64,000 nt of DNA from Merdimonas faecis (GCF_001754075.1 NZ_MIEH01000018.1:496001-560000), one strand, 5' to 3'; positions 50,024 to 59,446 are shown, counted from the first letter of the stretch. Translations and numbers: made by a program. The notes: generated by a model not told the origin, from the letters alone.

Positions 50024-51940
50024 CTATGGCTTTACCTTTTCAAGATCCGCAAGCCAGGCTGTCACACAGGCGTCGCTTGGCATCCGCCAGTCCCCTCTTG
50101 GCGACAAGGCCACCGTTCCTACCTTTGGCCCGTCCGGCAGGCAGGAGCGCTTGAACTGCTGGGTAAAGAATCTCCGGCAGAAGGTAGAAAGCCAGTGGTA
50201 GATCGTCTCGTCATCATACTCTCCTTTGAAGGCTTTCCTGGCGAGCCGGTAGATCTTAGCCGGCTCATAACCAAACCGCAGGAAATAATAAAGATAAAAG
50301 TCATGGAGCTCATAAGGTCCCACCAGATCTTCTGTCTTCTGGGCGATCTCACCGTCCTTAGGTGGCAGAAGCTCCGGACTTACCGGCGTATCCAGCACAT
50401 CCAGCAGCACTTCCCTAAGCTCCTGATCCTCGCAGGTATCCGCATAATAGGAAACCAGATGGCGCACCAAAGTCTTTGGCACAGAAGCATTGACCCCGTA
50501 CATGGACATGTGGTCTCCATTGTAGGTAGCCCAGCCAAGCGCAAGCTCCGACATGTCTCCGGTTCCGATCACCATGCCGCCTGTCTGGTTGGCAATGTCC
50601 ATCAGCACCTGCGTCCGTTCTCTTGCCTGTGCATTTTCATAGGTTACGCTGTGATCCTCCGGATCATGACCGATGTCCTGGAAATGCTGGGTTACGGAGG
50701 CCGCTATCGGCACCTCTTTTAAGTCTGCTCCCAGTTTTTTCGCCATCTTGCAGGCGTTCTGATAAGTCCGGTCCGTAGTGCCAAAGCAGGGCATAGTCAC
50801 CGCCGTGATCCCGCTGCGGTCCATGGAAAGCGCATCAAAAGCTTTGGCCGTTACCAGAAGAGCCAGTGTAGAGTCCAGACCTCCGGAAATCCCCACCACA
50901 GCACTTTTTGCGTGGGTGTGAGCCAGACGCTTTTTAAGACCCATCGCCTGGATCGTCAGGATTTCCTCGCAACGCTCTTTGCGTTCCATTTCATTGCCCG
51001 GCACAAACGGCCTGGACGGGAAGTTTCTGGAAAGCCTGGTCTCCTCCTCTTCCAGTGAAAATGGCACCCGGATCAGGAACCTGTCTTTGGCGGGCTGGAA
51101 GGTCGTATTCTTGCGCCGTTCACTGTCCAGACGTTTCACGTCAATCTCTGTATAGATCCCATCATTCTGGAACCGCTTTGCCGCCGCCAACGTGGTTCCG
51201 TTCTCTGCAATGATATTGTGTCCGCCGAATACCACGTCCGTGGTGGACTCTCCCTCTCCTGCATTGGCGTATACATATCCGCAGATCAGCCTTGCCGACT
51301 GGCCTTCGATCAGGCTGGTACGGTAAGCCGCCTTCCCGATGGTCTCGTCACTGGCAGAACAGTTGACGATAATCGTAGCTCCCTCTCTTGCCGCCTGGAT
51401 ACTGGGCGGAATGGGTGACCACACATCCTCGCAGATTTCCGCGGATACGACCAGCGCATCCAGGTGTTCTTCCGCAAATAGAAGCTGGGGGCCAAAAGGC
51501 GTCCGCTTTCCGTCAAACATCAGATATCTTGCCGTCTCAGGTCCCGGACGGAACTGCCGCATTTCATAAAATTCTCCGTAGTTCGGCAGGAAGGTTTTGG
51601 TGGTAAGCCCCAGGATCTCCCCCCGGTGCAGCGCCGCCGCCACATTATAAAGCTCCCCGTCGATAGCAAGGGGTACCCCCACAAAAATCAGCGCGTCCTT
51701 TCCCTTCGTATATTCTGCGATCCGGTGCAGAGATTTTCTTGCATCCCGAAGCAGCACCTCCTGGGTAAAGAGATCCCCGCAGGTATATCCGGTAATACAA
51801 AGCTCCGGAAATACCACGATTTTTGCGCCGGCCGCTGTCGTCTCATCGATCTTCCGGCAAATACTTTCTGTATTATACGCTACATCCGCAACCCGGATAT
51901 CCGGCGTCACGGCTGCTGTCTTGATAAACCCATGCTTCAT
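50024..51940 (-). CDS. nadE: Glutamine-dependent NAD(+) synthetase
   Basis: A 638-residue enzyme making NAD from nicotinic acid adenine dinucleotide, ATP and glutamine. The N-terminal glutaminase (nitrilase fold) has Glu in VVFPELCITGYTCGD, a Lys region, and the catalytic Cys in VSAEICEDVWSP. The C-terminal synthetase has the P-loop SGGLDSTLALL and GTGDMSELALGWATYNGDH. Start placed at 51940 (MKHGFIKTAAV), where GAAGGGAG lies 8 bases upstream; the first ATG at 51946 is too close. It is followed by the C_GCAxxG_C_C gene. Confidence 0.95.
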   Translation of the reverse strand: MKHGFIKTAAVTPDIRVADVAYNTESICRKIDETTAAGAKIVVFPELCITGYTCGDLFTQEVLLRDARKSLHRIAEYTKGKDALIFVGVPLAIDGELYNVAAALHRGEILGLTTKTFLPNYGEFYEMRQFRPGPETARYLMFDGKRTPFGPQLLFAEEHLDALVVSAEICEDVWSPIPPSIQAAREGATIIVNCSASDETIGKAAYRTSLIEGQSARLICGYVYANAGEGESTTDVVFGGHNIIAENGTTLAAAKRFQNDGIYTEIDVKRLDSERRKNTTFQPAKDRFLIRVPFSLEEEETRLSRNFPSRPFVPGNEMERKERCEEILTIQAMGLKKRLAHTHAKSAVVGISGGLDSTLALLVTAKAFDALSMDRSGITAVTMPCFGTTDRTYQNACKMAKKLGADLKEVPIAASVTQHFQDIGHDPEDHSVTYENAQARERTQVLMDIANQTGGMVIGTGDMSELALGWATYNGDHMSMYGVNASVPKTLVRHLVSYYADTCEDQELREVLLDVLDTPVSPELLPPKDGEIAQKTEDLVGPYELHDFYLYYFLRFGYEPAKIYRLARKAFKGEYDDETIYHWLSTFCRRFFTQQFKRSCLPDGPKVGTVALSPRGDWRMPSDACVTAWLADLEKVKP

Positions 51941-51958
51941 TTCCATCGCTCCCTTCGG

Positions 51959-52837
51959 TTATTTGCTTCTCTTTATAATCCGCTTTAAATCCTCAACCGT
52001 ATAATGATAAGCTGTGTTGCAGAACTGGCATTTCACTTCGATGGTCTCTCCTTCATTGATCATTTCCTGGATCTCTTTTCGTCCCACGCTGACCACCGCC
52101 TGCTCTACTCTCTCTTTCGAACAGTTACAGTAAAACTGCGTATCAATGGTATCCGTGATCTCCAGCCCTACATTTCCAAGCAGGATCTCTAACAGCTCCT
52201 CCGGTGTTTTGCCCTGATCCAGAATGGATGTCACGGAGCTTACATTCTTCAGATTTTCCTCGATCCGGCTGATGGTTTCCTCTGTGGCAAACGGCATCAT
52301 CTGGATAATGAACCCACCCGCACAGCGCACCGTATTATCTTTTTCCATCAGAACACCCAGGCCTACGGAGGAAGGCACCTGCTCTGAATTTGCGAAATAA
52401 TAAGTCAGGTCTTCCGCAATCTCGCTGGTTACCAGAATGGTCTGTCCGGAATAAGGCTCTTTTAATCCCATGTCCTTGATGACCTGCAAAAGACCGATTC
52501 CCACGGCTCCGCCTACGTCCAGCTTGCCGTTCTTTGGAGGCAGCATCACATCCGGATTACCCACATATCCTTTCACGTTCGCATGGCTGTCCGCCGTCAC
52601 CGTGATACCCCCAAGGGGTCCGTCTCCCCGGACCATCAGCGTCAGCATATCACTGTCGTTTTTCATCATGCTTCCCATCATGGCGCCGGCCGTCAAAAGC
52701 CGCCCCAAAGCCGCTGTGGCTACCGGGCTGGTGTTGTGATGCTTTCTGGCCTCTTCCACCAGATTTCTGGATGTGGCCGCAAAGGCACGTACCTGGCCGT
52801 CTGCCGCCGTCGCTCTTACAATATAGTCTTTCTTCAT
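51959..52837 (-). CDS. hslO: Redox-regulated chaperone Hsp33
   Basis: A 292-residue cytoplasmic holdase activated by oxidation. The four zinc cysteines are in FYCNCSKERV and VKCQFCNTAYHY, as expected near the C terminus. The N-terminal part (MKKDYIVRATAADGQVRAFA) and GLLQVIKDMGLKEPYSGQT are family features. AAAGGGAATT precedes the ATG; the frame is open further upstream without support. The nadE gene follows 18 bp later. Confidence 0.95.
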   Translation of the reverse strand: MKKDYIVRATAADGQVRAFAATSRNLVEEARKHHNTSPVATAALGRLLTAGAMMGSMMKNDSDMLTLMVRGDGPLGGITVTADSHANVKGYVGNPDVMLPPKNGKLDVGGAVGIGLLQVIKDMGLKEPYSGQTILVTSEIAEDLTYYFANSEQVPSSVGLGVLMEKDNTVRCAGGFIIQMMPFATEETISRIEENLKNVSSVTSILDQGKTPEELLEILLGNVGLEITDTIDTQFYCNCSKERVEQAVVSVGRKEIQEMINEGETIEVKCQFCNTAYHYTVEDLKRIIKRSK

Positions 52838-52913
52838 TGATAATTCCCTTTCTGTCTGCATTTTTCTCTGCATTGGATATATTTTAATATGTTTTGATAT
52901 GGAATGCAATCGC

Positions 52914-53672
52914 CTATTTGCCCTGCTCCCTTGCTACCACACAGATCCGTTCGCTTCCCTTGCCCGGAGCCTCTTTTGTATAATCCTCGTAGGCAGCCAC
53001 AAAGCGAAGCCCGGATTTTTCCAGCAGCTCTCTTATCTCTTCCAGGGTGTACGCCCTCTGGAAATGGGTTTCCTGATATTTGTGGTAGAGCTCTTTTTGA
53101 TCTGCCTCCTGGATAAAGAGTGTCAGCTCATACTCATTCATGTGCTCTTCTTCATAATAATAGTTATCCCAGATAAAGCTGGAATCTTCCCGGTTTTCCG
53201 CGATCGTCCGGTCGCCCAGCACCTCCCGGTATTTATATTCCGTATTAAAATCAAAGACGAAAATCCCGCCGGGATCCAGGTAATTATTGACCAGCCTGAA
53301 TACCTGCTCCAGCTCTTCTTTTTCTGTCACGTAATTGACGGAATCACAGACGCTGACCACTGCCCGGACGGTTCCGTAAAGCTCAAATTCCTGCATATCC
53401 TGCAAAAGATACAGGATATCATGGCCGCTCTCCTGTCGCTTTTCCATGGCGATCTCCAGCATGTCCTCCGAGTTGTCCACGCCGATCATATCATAGCCCC
53501 GGCCCGCCAGCTCTTCTGTCATGCTGCCGGTACCGCAGCCCAGATCCAGCACCAGGCCATCGTTTATCCCTTCTTTCTGCAGGATTTCCTGCAGAAAATC
53601 TGCCCACTCCCGGTAGGGAACGTTGTCCATAAACTGATCATATACTTCTGCAAAACTTGTATAGGCTTCCAT
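52914..53672 (-). CDS. Class I SAM-dependent methyltransferase
   Basis: A 252-residue methyltransferase. Motif I VLDLGCGTGSMTEEL binds SAM; MIGVDNSEDMLEIA and LYLLQDMQEF follow the Rossmann pattern. The AEVYDQFMDNVPYREWADFL start is typical of the YqeM-like group found in Firmicutes. Substrate unknown. Its promoter region has two direct copies of a TATAAT-containing repeat and a long hairpin. GAGGAAACG precedes ATG. Confidence 0.88.
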   Translation of the reverse strand: MEAYTSFAEVYDQFMDNVPYREWADFLQEILQKEGINDGLVLDLGCGTGSMTEELAGRGYDMIGVDNSEDMLEIAMEKRQESGHDILYLLQDMQEFELYGTVRAVVSVCDSVNYVTEKEELEQVFRLVNNYLDPGGIFVFDFNTEYKYREVLGDRTIAENREDSSFIWDNYYYEEEHMNEYELTLFIQEADQKELYHKYQETHFQRAYTLEEIRELLEKSGLRFVAAYEDYTKEAPGKGSERICVVAREQGK

Positions 53673-53700
53673 TCGTTTCCTCTTTTCTCATATTCATTCC

Positions 53701-53737
53701 GCAAAACAGCGCCGGTCTTACACCGACGCTGTTTTGC
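53701..53737. repeat. 16-bp hairpin upstream of the methyltransferase
   Basis: GCAAAACAGCGCCGGT (53701-53716) and ACCGACGCTGTTTTGC (53722-53737) pair with one mismatch and a 5-base loop. It lies about 30 bp before the methyltransferase start and would form in its leader. There is no U-run, so it is not a standard terminator. Confidence 0.75.
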
Positions 53738-53899
53738 CGGATTGCACCTCGTGCAACCATTATACCACATGCGCAGGGAAGGAAGCGGCTGCGTATGCAG
53801 ACATTTACTTCCCAAGCTGGGGCCTGCCGGTATAATCCCTGCGAAGCAGGGCGGGCCGGCCTGCCGGGCCGGATTGCACCTCGTGCAATCATTATACCA
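53736..53899 (-). repeat. Two 32-bp direct repeats with -10-like boxes
   Basis: Positions 53736-53767 and 53868-53899 differ at about one base. Each contains, on the minus strand, GGTATAATG followed by TTGCACGAGGTGCAA, a palindrome. The 100 bases between are GC-rich. This could be a duplicated promoter-operator, or two copies of a small genomic repeat. It lies between the ABC permease stop and the methyltransferase start. Confidence 0.75.
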
Positions 53900-53908
53900 G
53901 AAAATCTA

Positions 53909-54565
53909 TTAAAAATCTTTGCCTTTCAGGATTTTCAACGAGATTCCAAAAGAAACTCCATATACCACTACCCACAGTAAGATGCCAAGTCCGACTGCTG
54001 CCGGCCATTCCAGCATGGAAAGTGCGTCTTCCAGTTCTCCCAGGCTGATTCCTGCCCTGGACATAAGCCATGCTCCCCCATAGCAGATTCCAAACAGACC
54101 GCCAAATGTCAGTGCCGCCGCCACCCGGCTTCGCTCGGAACCAAATTTCAGCTGCACCGGCATTGATACTGCTGAAAAGATTACGGAAACAGTAATACAG
54201 GTCATAACCATCACGCCCAGCTCTTCTGGCTGTACGGCATAATTTTTTACCAGACAGGCCACGATGACCACTGCCAGAGTCAGAAGCGCTGCTGCCAGGG
54301 TAAAGCCTGCAGAAAACAAATATTTTTCAACAAGGTATCCCTTCCGGCTTACCGGAAGCGTAAACAAATACGCAGATCCGTTATCCGCATCATCATAAGC
54401 CAGTGTCGTAAGGGGAATAAAGGAAAACATAATGGTCAGATAGCCAAATACAAGTGTCGGATTATCATATATAACAAGAAACATCAATCCTACGACTCCC
54501 ATCACAAAGAAAAACTGTTTCTGACATTTCAGCATCATCAGATCTTTCATTAAAAGCCCTGTCAT
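53909..54565 (-). CDS. ABC-2 type permease
   Basis: A 218-residue integral membrane protein with about six TM helices (QKQFFFVMGVVGLMFLVIYD, LTIMFSFIPLTTLAYDDADN, FSAGFTLAAALLTLAVVIVA and three more). AYDDADNGSAYLFTLPVSRK is typical of ABC-2 permeases in YtrA-linked operons. The start overlaps the ATPase stop by one base. With the ATPase and GntR gene it makes a three-gene operon. Confidence 0.88.
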   Translation of the reverse strand: MTGLLMKDLMMLKCQKQFFFVMGVVGLMFLVIYDNPTLVFGYLTIMFSFIPLTTLAYDDADNGSAYLFTLPVSRKGYLVEKYLFSAGFTLAAALLTLAVVIVACLVKNYAVQPEELGVMVMTCITVSVIFSAVSMPVQLKFGSERSRVAAALTFGGLFGICYGGAWLMSRAGISLGELEDALSMLEWPAAVGLGILLWVVVYGVSFGISLKILKGKDF

Positions 54566-55410
54566 TATGATTCCCTCCCATTCATCATCATGATCAATTC
54601 ATCGATGCTTCCCCGCTCGATGACGATATTTGGATAGTTCTCTACATAAAACTGCTTCTGATCTGTCAGGCAGCTGTATCCAAAGTCTTCCCTTCTGCTC
54701 TTTAAGATATATGCCTGATCCAGTCCTGCGTACTGCTCAGGCGTTACCTTCAAAAGCCCGTACCGGTTCAGCAGGTTATCCGTCTCCTCATGAAGGATGA
54801 TCCTTCCCTGATCGATCAGATACACATCATCACAGAATCCCTCCAGGTCTGCGGAGATATGAGAGCTGATCAGGATCGATCTTCCGTCTTTTTCCATATA
54901 TTCCCTGAGAAGACCTAAAAGCTGGTCTCTGGCAATCACATCAAGCCCCGACGTAGGCTCATCTAAGATTAACAGATCCGCGTCATGCGAGACTGCTGCC
55001 AGAAGCTGCAGCTTCCGTTTCATCCCGGTGGAAAATTCACCGATCTTTTTGTCCATAGGCAGAGACAATTTTCTGCAGTTCTGCTTGAATTCCTCCCTGG
55101 AAAATCCGTGATACAGATGATCCAGCACCGGAAGAAGATCTTTGATCCGCAAATACCTGCTGAATCCGGAATCCGCCAGCACCACGCCGATCTGTTCCCG
55201 GTCCGAAGGCAGAAGCTGATCTGCCGGCTTTCCCAGGATTTCCATCCTTCCTCCGTCTGTGCGGATCAGCCCAAGCGCCGCTTTAAAGGCTGTACTTTTC
55301 CCGGCGCCGTTAGGCCCGATCAGCCCTGTAATGCAGCCCGGCTCCACCCGCATGGAACAATTCAGTTCAAAATCTTTGTACACCTTCCTGACATTTTCAA
55401 AACACAACAT
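54565..55410 (-). CDS. ABC transporter ATP-binding protein (YtrB-like)
   Basis: A 281-residue ATPase with Walker A GPNGAGKSTAFKAAL, signature FSTGMKRKLQLLAAV, Walker B LLILDEPTSGLD and H-loop ISSHI. The C-terminal 70 residues form a substrate- or regulation-related domain. Start at 55410 has TTGGAGG upstream, 4 bp after the GntR stop. Such operons respond to cell-wall antibiotics in Bacillus (ytr); the role here is inferred. Confidence 0.9.
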   Translation of the reverse strand: MLCFENVRKVYKDFELNCSMRVEPGCITGLIGPNGAGKSTAFKAALGLIRTDGGRMEILGKPADQLLPSDREQIGVVLADSGFSRYLRIKDLLPVLDHLYHGFSREEFKQNCRKLSLPMDKKIGEFSTGMKRKLQLLAAVSHDADLLILDEPTSGLDVIARDQLLGLLREYMEKDGRSILISSHISADLEGFCDDVYLIDQGRIILHEETDNLLNRYGLLKVTPEQYAGLDQAYILKSRREDFGYSCLTDQKQFYVENYPNIVIERGSIDELIMMMNGRES

Positions 55411-55414
55411 TGCA

Positions 55415-55786
55415 CTAATCCTCCAAAACAATCTGAAATAAATCCGCAATCTCCTGATTGCTCATTCCACAGCTTCTGCCTTTTCGGATGGCCCTTTCCA
55501 AATCAGCTTCTACTTCCTTCTTCTTCTCCTCCAGCAAGAGGCTCTGGTTCGCAAACGCCACGTAGCTTCCCTTGCCGTGGACCGTGTTCACAAAGCCTTC
55601 CTCCTCCAGAGCATCGTATGCCTTTTTCACGGTCAGTGCACTGACCTTCAATTCCTTCGCCAACGTACGTACTGACGGCAGCGCCTCCCCGGCGCCAAGC
55701 TCCCCATGCATGATCTTATCCTTCACCTGATCCACGATCTGTTCGTAGATCGGCTGCATAGAGGAATGATTGACAATCAACTTCAT
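55415..55786 (-). CDS. GntR-family regulator (YtrA subfamily)
   Basis: A 123-residue repressor. The winged HTH is MQPIYEQIVDQVKDKIMHGE, then LGAGEALPSVRTLAKELKVS and ALTVKKAYDALEEEGFV. The short helical tail, without a ligand domain, marks the YtrA group, which controls the following ABC genes. GAAGGAGGG precedes the ATG. A palindrome in the promoter (55818-55832) is the likely operator. Confidence 0.92.
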   Translation of the reverse strand: MKLIVNHSSMQPIYEQIVDQVKDKIMHGELGAGEALPSVRTLAKELKVSALTVKKAYDALEEEGFVNTVHGKGSYVAFANQSLLLEEKKKEVEADLERAIRKGRSCGMSNQEIADLFQIVLED

Positions 55787-55809
55787 CCAATCCCTCCTTC
55801 GCTACAAAC

Positions 55810-55838
55810 AGTATATAACAGTTTATAACTGTTGTCAA
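55810..55838 (-). promoter_or_regulatory. Promoter and operator of the GntR/ABC operon
   Basis: Minus-strand TTGACA (55838-55833), 17 bp, TATACT (55815-55810). The spacer contains the perfect palindrome ACAGTTATAAACTGT (55818-55832), as expected for YtrA-type autorepression. Confidence 0.88.
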
Positions 55839-55862
55839 CCGTTATATGGTGTTTATTTGCGA

Positions 55863-55969
55863 GGGGACGTACACTTTTGCAAATGGGGACAGGGTGTTTT
55901 TCGAAAGGGGACACCGACAAACGCAAATGGGGACGTACACTTTTATCAAAAGTGTACGTCCCCATTTGC
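55863..55969. repeat. GGGGACGTACAC hairpin repeat, copy C
   Basis: A perfect 22-bp inverted repeat with 3-base loop (55923-55944 and 55948-55969), preceded at 55863 by another GGGGACGTACACTTTTGC unit and GGGGACAGG. It is the longest member of the family in this window. It lies between the GntR promoter and the 3' end of ilvE. Confidence 0.92.
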
Positions 55970-55982
55970 CATTTGCGTCTCT

Positions 55983-57008
55983 CTATTCCACTCTGTGGAT
56001 CCATCCTTCCGGTGCTTCGATGTGCCCCATCTGGATCCCGGTCAGTGTATCGTATAATTTCTTGGTGATTGGTCCCATTTCGTCCATTCCGCTTGGGAAG
56101 CAGATCTCTTTTCCGTGGTCATTAATCTTGCCTACCGGTGAAATGACAGCTGCGGTTCCGCACAGGCCGCACTCTGCGAAGTCCTTGACTTCATCAAAGT
56201 ATACCGGCCGCTCCTCGACTTCCAGCCCCAGATAATGCTCTGCCACATACATCAGTGAACGTCTGGTGATTGATGGCAGAATCGTGCTGGATTTCGGTGT
56301 TACAACTTTATTGTCTTTTGTGACGAAGATAAAGTTTGCTCCGCCCGTCTCTTCTACTTTTGTTCTGGTTGCCGCATCCAGATACATGTTTTCGTCGAAT
56401 CCCTGATTGTGCGCATCTACGATAGCGTGTAAACTCATCGCATAATTCAGTCCCGCCTTCACGTGTCCGGTACCATGCGGTGCCGCCCGGTCAAAATCGC
56501 AGACGCGGATGGTGATCGGTTTTGCGCCGCCCTTAAAATATGGCCCTACTGGTGTAGTAAACACACGGAACTGATATTCATCCGCAGGCTTTACACCGAT
56601 GACAGCGTTGGATCCAAACATGTACGGGCGCACATATAAGGTGGCTCCGGAGCCATACGGCGGCACGTAGGCTGCATTGGCCTTTACTGTCTCATGAACA
56701 GCCTCCACGAATCTGTCCTCCGGAAATACCGGCATTTCCAGTCTCTTTGCGCTGTCTGCCATCCGGGCTGCATTTAAGTCAGGTCGGAACATTACAATGT
56801 GTCCATCCTCTGTCGTATATGCCTTTAAGCCTTCGAAACAAGTCTGTGCATACTGAAGCACACCTGCGCACTCGTTGATCACCACATTTGCATCGGAGGT
56901 CATCATGCCTTCGTCCCACGCCCCGTCCTTATAGTTGGAAACGTATCGTTTATCAGTCTCTACATAAGAAAAGCCTAAATTAGACCAGTCAATATTTTTC
57001 TTTTCCAT
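55983..57008 (-). CDS. ilvE: Branched-chain-amino-acid aminotransferase
   Basis: A 341-residue PLP class IV aminotransferase making valine, leucine and isoleucine from their keto acids. Typical motifs: GLKAYTTEDGHIVMFRPDLN, RPYMFGSNAVIGVKPADEY, KAGLNYAMSLHAIVDAH, ATRTKVEETGGANFIFVT. GGAGGAGATTTCG precedes the ATG. It lies 117 bp downstream of ilvN and may have its own promoter. Confidence 0.95.
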   Translation of the reverse strand: MEKKNIDWSNLGFSYVETDKRYVSNYKDGAWDEGMMTSDANVVINECAGVLQYAQTCFEGLKAYTTEDGHIVMFRPDLNAARMADSAKRLEMPVFPEDRFVEAVHETVKANAAYVPPYGSGATLYVRPYMFGSNAVIGVKPADEYQFRVFTTPVGPYFKGGAKPITIRVCDFDRAAPHGTGHVKAGLNYAMSLHAIVDAHNQGFDENMYLDAATRTKVEETGGANFIFVTKDNKVVTPKSSTILPSITRRSLMYVAEHYLGLEVEERPVYFDEVKDFAECGLCGTAAVISPVGKINDHGKEICFPSGMDEMGPITKKLYDTLTGIQMGHIEAPEGWIHRVE

Positions 57009-57125
57009 CGAAATCTCCTCCGTTCCTTTTTTCTTTTTTGATTATAATACCACTGTATTCAAAATTCAAGAGTGCGCTCTGTTTTTTTATCTAATTTAAT
57101 TATTACAAGAAAATCCGCACAGATC

Positions 57126-57635
57126 CTAACGCTCCATCATACTAATCGACTCGATTGCCACACAGCCGCCTCTGACTACCTCGATGCTCTGAAATTCTTC
57201 TTTCATCAATTTGATGACTGCATCATTTTTTGCTGTCGTCTGCACAAATTCCAGCAGAAGGCTGTCATGACCATAGTCGATGACTTTAGCCTTGAATGTC
57301 TCGGCGATCTGAAACAGCTCCACCTTATTTTCCGGCGTGCATTTGCGCACTTTTACATACAGGATTTCCTTCATTCTGACAAAAATATCTGTAAAATCAA
57401 TAACCTTAATAACCTCCACCAGACGGTTCAGCTGCTTTTTAATCTGTTCAAAGGTCTCATCATCACTGACAGTAGCAATAGTCATCCTGGAAATGGTAGG
57501 ATCTTCCGTAGTCCCTACAGTCAGGCTGTCCAGATTGTATGATTTTCCGGAAAACAGCCCGGAGATTTTGGAAAGGACTCCCACCTGATTTTCCACATAT
57601 AGTGAAATCCAACGTTTTTTCATTCCGCTCATCAT
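57126..57635 (-). CDS. ilvN: Acetolactate synthase small (regulatory) subunit
   Basis: A 169-residue regulatory subunit. The N-terminal ACT domain (WISLYVENQVGVLSKISGLF, then SGKSYNLDSLTVGTTEDPTI) binds the feedback inhibitor valine; the C-terminal domain follows. GGAGG lies 6 bases before the ATG at 57635 (MMSGMKKRW). It is 27 bp after ilvB and forms the holoenzyme with it. Confidence 0.93.
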   Translation of the reverse strand: MMSGMKKRWISLYVENQVGVLSKISGLFSGKSYNLDSLTVGTTEDPTISRMTIATVSDDETFEQIKKQLNRLVEVIKVIDFTDIFVRMKEILYVKVRKCTPENKVELFQIAETFKAKVIDYGHDSLLLEFVQTTAKNDAVIKLMKEEFQSIEVVRGGCVAIESISMMER

Positions 57636-57662
57636 CTATTTCCTCCTTTTTACAACCTCAGT

Positions 57663-59384
57663 TTAACAATCCATGATCATATCTTCCAGTGTCCCTCCCG
57701 GCTGGATCATCGGATAAACCAGATCCTCCGGGTCGATCAGGAACTCAATAAGATATGGTGTCTTCTTACTGCTCATAGCTTCCCGGAAAGCCGGCTCGAT
57801 CTCTTCTTTCCTGGTGACACGGATTCCTTTTGCCCCGTAGCTTTCTGCAAGCTTCACAAAATCCGGTACATATGCCATATCTTCCACATTTTCTCCCCGG
57901 TCCCTCGAGGCCGCTCCGGACCGCAGACAGGTCATGGAGTAGCGTTTGCCATAAAACAGCTTCTGCCACTGCCGTACCATACCCAGATTGTAGTTGTTGA
58001 AAATACAGTTGATCGTAGGAAGCTCTTCCAATACCGCTGTTGCCATCTCCTGAATATTCATCTGGATTCCGCCGTCACCGGAAATAGAGATGACAGGTAT
58101 ATCCGGATTGCCGATCTTTGCACCGATGGCTCCCGGAAGTCCGTATCCCATGGTTCCAAGGCCTCCGGACATCAAAAGTCTCTTCTTTTCTGTTATTTCC
58201 GCAAACTGAGACACAAACATCTGGTGCTGGCCTACGTCTGTTACGATAATAGCCTCGTCAAAAATCCGGTTGATGGTTTCAATGATATCCTGCGGCGTCA
58301 TGATCGGTCTTGGCTTCATGGCCAGCGGATGCTCCTTCTTCCAGCTCTGGATCGTTTCCATCCAGTCTTTCGTCTCACATTCTGTCACGTACTCCAGCAT
58401 CCTGGTCACAGCCTCTTTTGCATCTGCAACGATGGGCACGTCTACCTGCACATTCTTGGAAATAGCCGCCGTATCGATATCAATATGTACAATCTGGGCC
58501 TTCGGTGCAAAGGAGTGGAGTTTTCCGGTGATCCGGTCATTGAACCTAGTCCCGATGGAAAACAACAGATCACATTCATTCACTGCCATGTTGCAGGCAT
58601 ACGCCCCGTGCATCCCCACGTTCCCGATATAGAGCGGGTGATTTGTCGGGATTGCTCCCCGTCCCATGACCGTTGTCACTACCGGAACATTCGTCTTCTC
58701 TGCAAGCGCAGTGAACTCCTGATTCGCATGGGCGATATTGACGCCTCCGCCCACCAGGAACAGCGGACGTTCTGCCTTGGACAGCATCTTGATGGCCCTT
58801 TTCAGCTGCCCGATATGCACATGAGTATTGGGCTTATATCCTCTGATATTTACTTCTTCCGGATACTCCGCATCTCCCAGCTCGCCCATCACATCTTTAG
58901 GCAGATCCACCAGTACCGGCCCCGGTCTTCCAGTCCGGGCGATATAAAACGCCTCCTTGATGATCCGTCCCAGATCCTCTCTGTTGCGGACGGTGACACC
59001 GTATTTCGTGATACTCCGGGTAATACCTACAATATCTACCTCCTGGAATGCATCGTTCCCGATCAGATGTCTTGCCACCTGTCCTGAAAAGCATACCAGC
59101 GGCACACTGTCATAATACGCCGTCGCAAGTCCGGTCACCAGATTCGTAGCTCCGGGCCCGCTGGTTACCAGACAGACTCCCACCTTTCCTGTAGAACGGG
59201 CATAGGCATCTGCTTCGTGTACCAATGCGATTTCCTGCCTTGGAAGAATCACCTTGGTAAAGTCCTGTTTATACAGTTCGTCACTGATATCAATGGTACA
59301 TGCACCCGGATAACCGAATAATACATCTACCCCTTCTTCTTTCAATGCTTTCACCAGTAATTTGTTGCCGCTGATCTTTCTCAT
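57663..59384 (-). CDS. ilvB: Acetolactate synthase large (catalytic) subunit
   Basis: A 573-residue thiamine-diphosphate enzyme catalysing the first common step of branched-chain amino acid synthesis. Catalytic Glu region ILPRQEIALVHEADAYAR, quinone-like FAD domain, and the ThDP motif GDGGIQMNIQEMATAVLEEL followed by INCIFNNYNLGMVRQWQ. The ATG at 59384 (MRKISGNKL) has AAGGAGG 7 bases upstream; an ATG six bases earlier touches that site. Preceded by a T-box leader and terminator. Confidence 0.94.
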   Translation of the reverse strand: MRKISGNKLLVKALKEEGVDVLFGYPGACTIDISDELYKQDFTKVILPRQEIALVHEADAYARSTGKVGVCLVTSGPGATNLVTGLATAYYDSVPLVCFSGQVARHLIGNDAFQEVDIVGITRSITKYGVTVRNREDLGRIIKEAFYIARTGRPGPVLVDLPKDVMGELGDAEYPEEVNIRGYKPNTHVHIGQLKRAIKMLSKAERPLFLVGGGVNIAHANQEFTALAEKTNVPVVTTVMGRGAIPTNHPLYIGNVGMHGAYACNMAVNECDLLFSIGTRFNDRITGKLHSFAPKAQIVHIDIDTAAISKNVQVDVPIVADAKEAVTRMLEYVTECETKDWMETIQSWKKEHPLAMKPRPIMTPQDIIETINRIFDEAIIVTDVGQHQMFVSQFAEITEKKRLLMSGGLGTMGYGLPGAIGAKIGNPDIPVISISGDGGIQMNIQEMATAVLEELPTINCIFNNYNLGMVRQWQKLFYGKRYSMTCLRSGAASRDRGENVEDMAYVPDFVKLAESYGAKGIRVTRKEEIEPAFREAMSSKKTPYLIEFLIDPEDLVYPMIQPGGTLEDMIMDC

Positions 59385-59411
59385 ATACATACCTCCTTGT
59401 CAAAAGATATC

Positions 59412-59446
59412 AAAAAAACGCCCTAAGCTTTTGGCTGCTTAGGGCG
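59412..59446 (-). terminator. T-box terminator before ilvB
   Basis: CGCCCTAAGC (minus strand, 59446-59437) pairs with GCTTAGGGCG, followed by TTTTTTT. This is the regulated terminator of the T-box leader. Confidence 0.93.

Noticed and set aside
55923-55969. Hairpin repeat copy C as the ilvE terminator
   Set aside because: The stem is strong but has no T run on the ilvE side and belongs to a repeat family; termination there is possible but not supported.
58224-59087. Plus-strand open frame of 287 codons opposite ilvB
   Set aside because: Lies entirely within the conserved ilvB gene on the other strand; no start signal.
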